A DNA stretch of 64,000 bases from JAVBPE01 sp031549865 (GTDB lineage Bacteria; Bacillota_I; Bacilli_A; Acholeplasmatales; Anaeroplasmataceae). The position numbers were made by a program, and so were the translations under genes. Positions 9,143-16,566 of this stretch are shown piece after piece. The stretch spans positions 25,345 through 89,344 of the forward strand of contig JAVBPE010000014.1 in NCBI GenBank assembly GCA_031549865.1, read 5' to 3'. Numbering within the stretch: the stretch's first letter is position 1; every line of letters begins with the position of its first letter. Below the pieces are notes generated by a model. It saw only the letters and a program-made list of their open reading frames with translations. It did no database searches and was not told the origin of the DNA.

Positions 9143-10450
9143 TTATTTATATCCTATTATTTTTATATTGAAAAATTCTCCTATTGCCAGTGTGCTTCCA
9201 CTCCACCCTTTACTATAAGCTCTTATTGAAACATTACTTCCAACTATATTTCCTTCTACAAAATTGCATCCATAACTATTGCAGCTAATCATAAAACTGA
9301 AACTATTGTAATATAAATCACTTCCACTATTTGGTTTAATACTTATTTCACCACATCCATGATTATTAAAGAAATAACTTCTTGATTGGTCATCATTTTC
9401 TTCCTCTACAACAGTTTCGATATAAATTTTGATAGATTTATATCCAGCATTATATAAATTCGTATTGCAATTTATGGTGAATAATTGATTCAATCTTTTA
9501 TATTCCCCATCATATAATAAAGTACCTACATCTTTATGACTTATGGCACTTGCTAGATATGGTGTAATATTTGTTATAGTTAGATTTGTTTGATCGTCTT
9601 TTCTTACATAATTGTTCAAATCATTTAATTCAACTAATTTATAACTAGATCCATTTTTAAATATATTACCTAATTTGTCTATTTTGAAAACAGTTTTATT
9701 CTCAGGAATATAAGTAAATTGGACTTTATCTTCATAACACTGCATTCTGAAATTATTACTTCCATATGAAGCCGTTGATAAATTGGTATTACAATTAAAT
9801 TTTCCTCCATTTACGTCGATATATGAATATATTGAAGTACTAGTTCCTTCTGGAATATACTTAAATGAAATTTGGTTATCTCTAAATCTTACGCTTTCTT
9901 TTCCCTTATGATATAAATCTATTCCATCATTTCTAATATCCATATATGTTGTTCTATCTGTGGTATTTAAAGCATCCGTATCAGAAAGTGTTGGTCTTGC
10001 ACCAATTTTTGCCCTTACAGCATACATTTTCATTTCTTTATCTTTATTATAATATTCTAAATGCTTGCTATTGGCATAAGTTATGCCTGAGGCTGCAACA
10101 TAGTTTAGATTAGCAGTATCTATATCAGGTAAATCTGTAAGTTTATACTTTGTTTTTTTCTTTCCAGCTGGAAATACCCAAATATCGCCATTTTTGTCTC
10201 CAACTATCTTATTGCGTGTACTGTCATATTCTACAGTATCAATATTTTCTGCATTAGAAAATAATAATTCTTCATCTCTCCAATTGATAGTCTCAAGGAT
10301 ACTTGTGGTTATTAAATCACCATTTTCAGTTACATTATTTAATGCTTCTTCTATTAATACATTTTCTTGGCTGATGAAATCACCATTTGCGGCTACATGC
10401 GTAATTTTCATTAAATTTGGATTGTTTCTTTTTCTAAAATTTATTTTCAT
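9143..10450 (-). CDS. phage tail-fibre/baseplate-like structural protein
   Basis: A 435-residue protein with phage structural character and no signal peptide. Its N-terminal third has short repeating units (HVAANGDFISQ, NNVTENGDLITTS). The middle has two related beta units: FRDNQISFKYIPEG...YIDVNGGKFN at about 192-218 and YEDKVQFTYIPEN...IDKLGNIFK at about 240-265. The C-terminus is a Gly/Ser/Asn-rich beta region with three cysteines. Such NGDF/NGN repeats are typical of trimeric fibre proteins of phages of low-GC hosts. It is the first gene of the fibre/holin-like/RHS unit. No capsid, portal or tail-tube genes are nearby, so this is not a prophage. Function is inferred; the family is not recognised precisely. 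Confidence 0.6.
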   Translation of the reverse strand: MKINFRKRNNPNLMKITHVAANGDFISQENVLIEEALNNVTENGDLITTSILETINWRDEELLFSNAENIDTVEYDSTRNKIVGDKNGDIWVFPAGKKKTKYKLTDLPDIDTANLNYVAASGITYANSKHLEYYNKDKEMKMYAVRAKIGARPTLSDTDALNTTDRTTYMDIRNDGIDLYHKGKESVRFRDNQISFKYIPEGTSTSIYSYIDVNGGKFNCNTNLSTASYGSNNFRMQCYEDKVQFTYIPENKTVFKIDKLGNIFKNGSSYKLVELNDLNNYVRKDDQTNLTITNITPYLASAISHKDVGTLLYDGEYKRLNQLFTINCNTNLYNAGYKSIKIYIETVVEEENDDQSRSYFFNNHGCGEISIKPNSGSDLYYNSFSFMISCNSYGCNFVEGNIVGSNVSIRAYSKGWSGSTLAIGEFFNIKIIGYK

Positions 10451-10567
10451 TTTCTTTTCTCCTTTTTAAAATTTTTAGAAATATATTAATACCTATTTTT
10501 TTATCTTGCTTATCTCCCTCAATTCCTTGTTTATGGCGCCTTATAATTTCTATATTACATTTTTTTT

Positions 10568-10602
10568 AAAAAATCAAAAAGGGATAATTTTTACCCCTTT
10601 TG
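10568..10602 (-). terminator. terminator-like hairpin upstream of the fibre-like gene
   Basis: Seven-bp stem AAAAGGG/CCCTTTT (10577-10583 with 10595-10601). On the minus strand it is followed by TTTTTGATTTTTT. It would stop transcription arriving from the IS-end region and leave the fibre gene to its own promoter. Confidence 0.5.
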
Positions 10603-10648
10603 AAACAATTATTTTTATGATATAATGTTTTTTTACTTTAGAAATAAC

Positions 10649-10733
10649 ACGCGTAAAAACACGCAGTTTTGCCTTTACCCTATGAGGATATTACTTCACT
10701 GACCCTGAAGGGTTACGTGAAAAGCCTGACAAC
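10649..10733. repeat. copy A of a two-copy structured repeat, IS200/IS605-type end remnant
   Basis: About 85 bp alignable with 62688-62775 at roughly 70-75% by eye. Shared blocks are CGCGT...AAAACACG, CTTTACC.TAT, TATTACT, TTGACC/CTGACC and AAAGCC.GACAAC. It folds into two hairpins: GCGT/ACGC (10651-10654 with 10661-10664) and TTCAC...ACCC/GGGT...GTGAA (10695-10699 with 10717-10721, inner stem 10702-10705 with 10710-10713). The second copy sits just downstream of a decayed IS200-type tnpA, so this is most likely the end of a lost relative. Confidence 0.6.
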
Positions 10734-10788
10734 TTTGGTACCCTATTTTTAGTTATGATTTGAGAGGTTTTTGCTGATTAGTCTGTGA

Positions 10789-10819
10789 TAACGGGGGTAT
10801 TAGTATAAATGCCCCGTTA
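10789..10819. repeat. GC-rich inverted repeat beside the IS-end remnant
   Basis: Eight-bp perfect arms TAACGGGG/CCCCGTTA with a 15-base AT-rich loop. It is unusual in an otherwise AT-rich stretch. It lies between the structured repeat and the terminator of the next gene. It may be part of the same insertion-sequence end or of its RNA. No coding frame is found here. Confidence 0.45.
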
Positions 10820-10832
10820 CAGTGAAAAAGAC

Positions 10833-10865
10833 AAAAAAAGGATAAACTTATTAATTGTTTATCCT
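10833..10865 (-). terminator. rho-independent terminator
   Basis: Perfect nine-bp stem AGGATAAAC/GTTTATCCT (10839-10847 with 10857-10865). On the minus strand it is followed by seven T. It ends the transcript of the genes at 10879-12780. Confidence 0.75.
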
Positions 10866-10878
10866 CTTATATATTTTT

Positions 10879-11133
10879 TTAATTAATTGACTCTTCCTTA
10901 ATATTTTTTAGAAATTCATAAGGATTATCACAATATTTTCTTGCATTTGAATTCTTTATTAAATCATTCAAAATGAATTCATTTACTTGATAACATTTAT
11001 TATTATAAACTATACCAGCATTATGTACATCAATAAATGTTAAAATCTCTGAAACAATTTTACTATCCAGGTTTCTCAAATCTAATCTAAATGAAATTTG
11101 GCATTCGTCATATTCAAAATGCGATATCTGCAT
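10879..11133 (-). CDS. hypothetical protein, probably 5'-truncated
   Basis: 84 codons from the only ATG, with no recognised family. The same frame stays open for 16 codons upstream of the ATG (reading STIEQLGNIDGTC) before two TAA codons. That extension looks like real protein (beta turn with aromatic core following) but has no ATG, GTG or TTG with a good ribosome site. The ATG itself has no clear Shine-Dalgarno. The gene is therefore probably a 3' remnant, or uses a non-standard start. It follows the two putative immunity genes and ends at its own terminator, at the border of an IS-end remnant. Confidence 0.45.
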   Translation of the reverse strand: MQISHFEYDECQISFRLDLRNLDSKIVSEILTFIDVHNAGIVYNNKCYQVNEFILNDLIKNSNARKYCDNPYEFLKNIKEESIN

Positions 11134-11186
11134 ACAAGTACCATCTATATTTCCAAGTTGCTCAATCGTACTAATAATTTATTAAA

Positions 11187-11903
11187 TTATTCCATATAAA
11201 AATTAATATCATAATCTATAAATAATTTGTTGTATTCCGATAAGTATTGTTGCTCTTTTATTGTAATGATGTTTTTAGTTTTTTGTTCTAAAAAAACAAA
11301 ATCATTACCAACCCAGCATTCGCCATTTGGATCTTCTGGGTCATTTTCATTTGAAATTGAACAAGTTTCTAAATATGGCACTACTTTAAATGGGTCAGAA
11401 AAATCAATTAATATATAAAAATAAGGACTGCCCCAATAACAACCAAATCCTGCCATAAAATTATTATTAGGATTATAGAAGACGTCAGTCCATATAAAAG
11501 TTTCTCTGCCTTCTTTCATATTCTCTTTAGGATAATAATGGAATTCTTTCATCGTATCAAGTTCTAATACGCTATAACCATAGAGTTCACGGTTAAACAT
11601 TAAATACTTTTTCCCATTACTATGTTTAATAAGTTGACAGAATAATAAGTTCTCATATAAACATTTAAATTCATATATTTGTTTATTGTCGAAAAAAACT
11701 TTAACCTTAGATGCTGAAATATGTGCATTTCCTTTTATATTATTAAATTCTTCTTCAAAATAGTAATATCCATCACCTAAATCTTTTTTTATGGTATCAT
11801 CATGGATTGAATGTACATTAAATAATTCAACTTCTTTTTCTTTACGATACTTTAAATATTCATAAGTGTAAGCGGCATTCCTCATATCCATTTTATAATC
11901 CAT
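11187..11903 (-). CDS. hypothetical protein, candidate immunity-type beta protein
   Basis: A 238-residue soluble protein rich in aromatic and acidic residues and predicted mostly beta. Segments such as RELYGYSVLELDT, ETFIWTDVFYNP and FGCYWGSPYFYILIDFSDP resemble small propeller-like proteins often encoded near polymorphic toxins. No signal peptide or membrane span. It overlaps the upstream gene by 11 bp, so the two are translationally coupled. Its place in the same island and strand as an RHS gene suggests an immunity or anti-toxin role, which is inference only. Confidence 0.6.
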   Translation of the reverse strand: MDYKMDMRNAAYTYEYLKYRKEKEVELFNVHSIHDDTIKKDLGDGYYYFEEEFNNIKGNAHISASKVKVFFDNKQIYEFKCLYENLLFCQLIKHSNGKKYLMFNRELYGYSVLELDTMKEFHYYPKENMKEGRETFIWTDVFYNPNNNFMAGFGCYWGSPYFYILIDFSDPFKVVPYLETCSISNENDPEDPNGECWVGNDFVFLEQKTKNIITIKEQQYLSEYNKLFIDYDINFYME

Positions 11904-12780
11904 ATTTACACTCCTTTTTACCTTCTACTATTTCGTTTTTCCAATTATTATATTGAGAATACAATGTTTTTTTATCGGCAAACGAAATATCTAGATCATT
12001 ATTATAAATATCATACCAAACATCTTTTGTTTTCTTTACAGCTATTTTAGTTTCGTCATTATTTGTGTGAATACTTATTATGTGGCTTTTATGATTTTCT
12101 TTTTGCAGTAGTTCAGCATAAGCATGTAAAACAACTAAATTGAAATAATAATCATCTAGATTTTTTAAATCATCAAGATCAATCCACTTTCCTTCTTTCA
12201 AATAAACAAATCTTATTTGAAAAAAATATGCTTGATAACGAATATAGATATATAAATCCTCATAGGTATCGTTTATCATTCTTTTTGCTATTGGTATTAT
12301 ATTTTCATATGATTTTTTCATCTCACTAAAAATATTTTTTATTTCAGGAATTCTAGAATTTAAATCAGACTTTTCATCAATAAAGAATCTATTAGTTCTT
12401 AAAGTTGGGTACTTACAATACTTATAAATATCATAAACAACTAAAGCCGGCAACTCTTCATTAAACTCATTCGTTGAAAAAGCAATTTCATCGACTAGTC
12501 TTCCAAAACTATCAATAGCAGCATTTTTATTACCATAATAAATCGGTACTAACTGCCAACCAGTTAATGTTATTGCGTGTGGCAATATAATCGATTCATT
12601 TATTAAAAGCCATTTTTGAATATCATAATCACTATTCCATTTTGAGCAATCATAATAAGCACGAAGAAAAATATCCAAATAATCAAAGCGATCTTTACCA
12701 GTAAATAATGCTGGACGTTTAAGGACTAATTTAAATTCATCTCTTAAGTTACCCTCTCTATTTGGTGTAATTATATTCAT
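11893..12780 (-). CDS. hypothetical protein, candidate immunity-type protein
   Basis: A 295-residue soluble protein of unknown family. The N-terminus has the pattern LVLKRPALFTGKDRFDYLDIF. Short RPxxxxG..xxxxLxxFLxGY openings of this kind occur in several small families linked to polymorphic-toxin loci. The rest is helical with an aromatic-rich middle (YEDLYIYIRYQAYFFQIRFVY). It is the first gene of a two- or three-gene transcript. The start has only a moderate ribosome site. A role as an orphan immunity protein is inferred from context. Confidence 0.6.
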   Translation of the reverse strand: MNIITPNREGNLRDEFKLVLKRPALFTGKDRFDYLDIFLRAYYDCSKWNSDYDIQKWLLINESIILPHAITLTGWQLVPIYYGNKNAAIDSFGRLVDEIAFSTNEFNEELPALVVYDIYKYCKYPTLRTNRFFIDEKSDLNSRIPEIKNIFSEMKKSYENIIPIAKRMINDTYEDLYIYIRYQAYFFQIRFVYLKEGKWIDLDDLKNLDDYYFNLVVLHAYAELLQKENHKSHIISIHTNNDETKIAVKKTKDVWYDIYNNDLDISFADKKTLYSQYNNWKNEIVEGKKECKYGL

Positions 12781-12837
12781 AAAATCAACTTTCTTTCTTG
12801 TTAAAATTATAACATAAAGATTTATTATTCTATATGG

Positions 12838-14145
12838 TCAAATTTTAACTGTATCTTTAAATTTTTTTTCTTGTTCCTTCATTCTCAAATAACTATTAAT
12901 GCATTCCATTTCTTCGTTTGTAGTTCTATATACTTCATTAAAAATCTTTGTAATTTTAATATATTTATCAGTTATTTTCATTTCATATCCCAAATTCTCT
13001 AATTCGTTTATAAGACCAGAGTAATTGTTCAATTTTTTGTTAATAGCAGAATACGTTATAATGCTTCTCCTAATTCCGCTAGTTTCAGAAAAACCAACAA
13101 ATTCGTGTATTCTATCAAGGATAAGACAATTTATGTATAGCACATCTTCTAGCTCCATTTGACGAATTGGATATATAAAGATATCCTTATCATCAAATTT
13201 CCCATATTTTGCTTCTTCGCCATTTATATATTTGTTTCTATTCTTTAAAAACAATTCTTTATTTTGCAATCCTGACACCCATATATTTGGTTTTGCCAAA
13301 ACAGAAGTATTTTCATAATCATTTTTATCATAAAGCCTATAGAAAGGATTTATAAGTGCAATCATTCTATTTTTGGAAATTGTAAATAAATACATGTTTT
13401 CGCTCATACACATATTGGAATTTAACAATTGTAAGTATGCATAAAGATTATTAATTGCTTCCTTTGAATTTTTATTTTTTTCCATTTCTTTAATCAAATA
13501 ACCTTTTTTAATCACATCATTATTAAATGGCTCTACAAACCTTGTAAATTCATGTTCAGAAGTCATTCCTTGATCCATAACAACAAATTCTTCTTTACTA
13601 GTAGTACTATCCCAAATAGAAATATATCCGACATTAAATGTATAAGCCCAATATACTGCTTTTGCTGTTGCTAATGGATGATTAGATATTTCCTCAAGAC
13701 ACTTAGATTCTAAAATACATTTTAAGGTCCTCATCCAGTAATCAAACGGCGTTAAGGATTCGGTATTCTTTTCTTCAAACTTAAACATATCCTTAACAGT
13801 CGTTCTTGTCTTTTCTAAATTATGTTGCATAAACTTTTCGCCATCAGTAGCTCTAAGCATCGCAAGTAATAAAAATTTTTTTATAAGACGCACTTCTAAT
13901 CTTGTAAAAATACATTCATTATCTACATTTAATATTTTTTTATTTAGTAAAAGTGCAAATTCGTTTTCTATTTTTTCATTAAATAAATCTTCAATTTCTA
14001 GCGTGTAAAGTTTTTTAATTACAAAAATATCTTCTAGTTTTTGACCGATTTTTAGTTCTTTAGTCTTTAAATTATAAGTTGATATTTTTTCATTAAATTT
14101 TCTTAGCAATAGTCGTGGGACATAATGATTATTTTCTTTTGGCAT
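12838..14145 (-). CDS. DUF4238-domain protein
   Basis: 435 residues from the ATG at 14145, which has AGAGG eight bases upstream; an in-frame GTG nine bases earlier lacks a site. The N-terminus carries the DUF4238 hallmark NNHYVPRLLLRKF (residues about 5-17), then a KxxYTLE segment. A middle domain has WDSTTSKEEFVVMDQG. DUF4238 proteins are widespread, of unknown biochemistry, and often found in mobile or defence-rich regions. Here the gene stands alone next to a serine-recombinase remnant. Family recognition is good; function unknown. Confidence 0.75.
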   Translation of the reverse strand: MPKENNHYVPRLLLRKFNEKISTYNLKTKELKIGQKLEDIFVIKKLYTLEIEDLFNEKIENEFALLLNKKILNVDNECIFTRLEVRLIKKFLLLAMLRATDGEKFMQHNLEKTRTTVKDMFKFEEKNTESLTPFDYWMRTLKCILESKCLEEISNHPLATAKAVYWAYTFNVGYISIWDSTTSKEEFVVMDQGMTSEHEFTRFVEPFNNDVIKKGYLIKEMEKNKNSKEAINNLYAYLQLLNSNMCMSENMYLFTISKNRMIALINPFYRLYDKNDYENTSVLAKPNIWVSGLQNKELFLKNRNKYINGEEAKYGKFDDKDIFIYPIRQMELEDVLYINCLILDRIHEFVGFSETSGIRRSIITYSAINKKLNNYSGLINELENLGYEMKITDKYIKITKIFNEVYRTTNEEMECINSYLRMKEQEKKFKDTVKI

Positions 14146-14230
14146 TTCAAACACCTCTTATGAATATTTTATCATAAAAGGTCGTTTTTCAAAAAGTAAT
14201 CTTCATTTTAGGTATTATTAGTTCAGAATT

Positions 14231-14620
14231 TTAATTCAATAAATCTATAGTCTTTTGTTTAGGCTTTCCATACTCACCTTCGTTATAGATCTCTATTCTA
14301 TCAATCAACTTATAAACCATCTCAGGAGTTAATTCTTCAAAATCTAGATAGTCATTTATTATTTCTTTTAACATGCTAATTTCAGCTACATAATCTTTTT
14401 TATTATCTCGCTCATTGATATACAAGCTATATCTAGATTTCAATTCTTTTTGTTCTACTTGATAATCTTTAAGAAGCGATTGGTATGAATCATCATCAAT
14501 GATTTCGTTGGCGTAATCCTCATAAATCTTTTTAGTAAGTTTAGATAATATATTTAATCGCTTTTCTATCTTTTCAAGTTCGAAATCGTAGTTGGTTTCG
14601 ATTTTATTTGAAATGATTTA
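14231..14620 (-). pseudogene. C-terminal remnant of a large serine recombinase
   Basis: Two frames together rebuild the typical coiled C-terminus of resolvase/TndX-type large serine recombinases. The first frame reads LEKIEKRLNILSKLTKKIYE and on to DDSYQSLLK, then meets TAG at about 14457. Shifting one base restores DYQVEQKELKSRYSLYINE and continues to the conserved ELTPEMVYKLIDRIEIY near the end. So there is one single-base deletion. The catalytic domain is absent and an in-frame stop lies just before the fragment. It marks a decayed integrative element at the island's edge. Confidence 0.85.
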
Positions 14621-14662
14621 TCCAGGATAAGCAAATAAATTTATTAAAAATTATTTAGTCGA

Positions 14663-14713
14663 TTCATTAACTTTGGAGGTAAATCAGACTAGAAATAGCG
14701 AAAGGTTAATGAA
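14663..14713. repeat. nine-bp inverted repeat next to the recombinase remnant
   Basis: TTCATTAAC (14663-14671) and GTTAATGAA (14705-14713) form perfect arms around a 33-base loop. The spot is between the recombinase remnant and the truA terminator. It could be a scar of the lost element or an att-like site; no second copy was found. Confidence 0.35.
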
Positions 14714-14754
14714 AATAATAATTTTATAACAATTAAAGGTTTCAGGGCAAAGTA

Positions 14755-14793
14755 AAAGGCATGACCCAAAATCAATTTGGAAATCATGCCTTT
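14755..14793 (-). terminator. terminator after truA
   Basis: Ten-bp stem AAAGGCATGA/TCATGCCTTT (14755-14764 with 14784-14793). The inner arms CCAAA and TTTGG can extend it. On the minus strand it is followed by TTACTTT. It lies 65 bp after the truA stop. Confidence 0.65.
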
Positions 14794-14857
14794 ATATTAC
14801 TTTCAATTATTTTACTACTTTGGACTGTTCACTTGGCTATATTCTTTTAAATACATT

Positions 14858-15586
14858 CTATTCATAATATACTTTATATAAATATAATCCACACCCTGGG
14901 GCAATCTTATGAGATATTTTGGGGTCATGGCTTTCTAAAACATCTAATATTTTAGTTTCTAATTCTTTTTGTAAAGATATTTCTATAAGTAGTCCCATCA
15001 TTCTTCTAATTTGATATTTTAAAAATGAGCTGCCGATAAATATAATTTCAATATAATCGTCAAATTTATTTATATTTATTTCATATATAGTTTTTACAAA
15101 ATCTTTCCTCTTATCAACCTTAGCACTACAAAAGCCTTCAAAATTATGCGTACCTATTAATAACTTAGAAGCACTTGATAATAATTCTAAATTCAAATTA
15201 GGTACAAAATGCATATAATTTCTTCTAAATACATTAGGTGAAGTTGATATATAATAACGATACTCTTTCCTTAAAGCCGAAAAACGAGAATGAAAGTTTA
15301 TATCAACAATTTCGACATCAATTATTCTTATATCATTTGGTAAATATGAATTCAATGCACGTTTAAAACCATAAGCAGTAATATTTTTTTCTGTATCAAA
15401 ATGAAAAACTTGGCCAACTGCATGAACGTATCTATCTGTTCTTCCAGATGGATAGATTTTATTTTTTTCACTAGTTATCTTATTTAAGGCTTTAGAAATC
15501 TCAAGTTCAATAGTTTTTTCTTCATTTTGAATCTGAAATCCATTATAATCTGTCCCATCATATGAAACAATGCATTTCACTCTCAT
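14858..15586 (-). CDS. truA: tRNA pseudouridine(38-40) synthase
   Basis: 242 residues, normal for TruA, which makes pseudouridine at positions 38-40 of many tRNAs. The catalytic aspartate is D51 in SGRTDRYVHA. The substrate-binding motif FHSRFSALRKEYRYYI follows at about residue 100, and the second-domain FLKYQIRRMMG motif is near residue 192. The start overlaps ecfT by four bases (ATGA). Order ecfA1-ecfA2-ecfT-truA is standard for Bacilli, but the usual downstream rplM-rpsI pair is missing. Confidence 0.95.
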   Translation of the reverse strand: MRVKCIVSYDGTDYNGFQIQNEEKTIELEISKALNKITSEKNKIYPSGRTDRYVHAVGQVFHFDTEKNITAYGFKRALNSYLPNDIRIIDVEIVDINFHSRFSALRKEYRYYISTSPNVFRRNYMHFVPNLNLELLSSASKLLIGTHNFEGFCSAKVDKRKDFVKTIYEININKFDDYIEIIFIGSSFLKYQIRRMMGLLIEISLQKELETKILDVLESHDPKISHKIAPGCGLYLYKVYYE

Positions 15587-16566
15587 AATAAACCTACAAA
15601 ACCAAAATTAGACCAAATAATAATTGCAAATAAAATAATAACACTAATTAAACAAATAAAATCGATAGATTTTAATTTAAGTAAATCAATTCTAGTTCGA
15701 GGCGCATCAATAATATATCCACGTGCTTCCATTGCATATGCTAAATCCTCAGCACGTTTAAATGAAACTACAAACATTGGAACTAATAACGAGATAATTT
15801 GTTTGACTTTATCTTTTAGACTTCCTTCTGAAAAGTCTACTCCGCGCGATGCTTGTGCTTTCATTATTTTATTTGTTTCTTCTAATAATGTCGGTATGAA
15901 TCTTAGAGTTAAAGAAAGCGTCATCGAAATAACTCCAACTGGAACCTTAATAACCTTAAGAGGTGATAATACCGCACTTAAGCCATTATTTATCTCTGTC
16001 GACATTGTTGTAAAAGTAAGAAGAGAGGTTATTCCAATCATTAGTATAATTCTAACAAAAATAAATACACCTTTTATCAATCCTACTTCATAAACATTTA
16101 ATGAATAATCTATAAATGTTAATGTATTAAAATGACACAAATATTGAACTAAAAACAAACTCAGTAACATTAAAATCATATATAACAATTTAAAAGGAAT
16201 TAATTTTTTAGTTATATAATAAAATACTATTATGCCAATACATATTAGCATTTGATATAAACCAAATTGAAAATCAAAAATAATTAATGGTGCTTCTTCA
16301 GAAGTAGTAAATATAAGTTGAAGAACAAATGTAAAAATTAATAAGAATAGAACCGGTTTCAATCCTTTAATCATTTTTAAAAATGGGATTCTTGTCGTCA
16401 AAAATATAACGACAAAAACACCTAAGGCGATAAGCATCCCTGTTATATTAGGAATTAAGAATATTAAAACAACTAATAATATTGTTAAGATAATCTTCAT
16501 ACGAGGATCAACTTTATATATCCAGCTATTTCCTTTAACATATTGACCAATTGTAATATTATTCAT
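15583..16566 (-). CDS. ecfT: energy-coupling factor transporter transmembrane protein EcfT
   Basis: A 327-residue integral membrane protein with about seven to eight hydrophobic segments. The two coupling-helix signatures are present: MKAQASRGVDF (about residues 233-243) and AYAMEARGY (about 271-279), which transmit ATP-driven motion from EcfA1/EcfA2. It is the shared T component for vitamin/metal S components encoded elsewhere. It is longer than the usual ~265 residues owing to extra hydrophobic segments around residues 90-150. It overlaps ecfA2 by 8 bp and truA by 4 bp. Confidence 0.93.
   Translation of the reverse strand: MNNITIGQYVKGNSWIYKVDPRMKIILTILLVVLIFLIPNITGMLIALGVFVVIFLTTRIPFLKMIKGLKPVLFLLIFTFVLQLIFTTSEEAPLIIFDFQFGLYQMLICIGIIVFYYITKKLIPFKLLYMILMLLSLFLVQYLCHFNTLTFIDYSLNVYEVGLIKGVFIFVRIILMIGITSLLTFTTMSTEINNGLSAVLSPLKVIKVPVGVISMTLSLTLRFIPTLLEETNKIMKAQASRGVDFSEGSLKDKVKQIISLLVPMFVVSFKRAEDLAYAMEARGYIIDAPRTRIDLLKLKSIDFICLISVIILFAIIIWSNFGFVGLL

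Noticed and set aside
4145..14620. Complete prophage
   Set aside because: Only a fibre-like and a holin-like gene are present; no integrase intact, no capsid, portal, terminase or tail genes.
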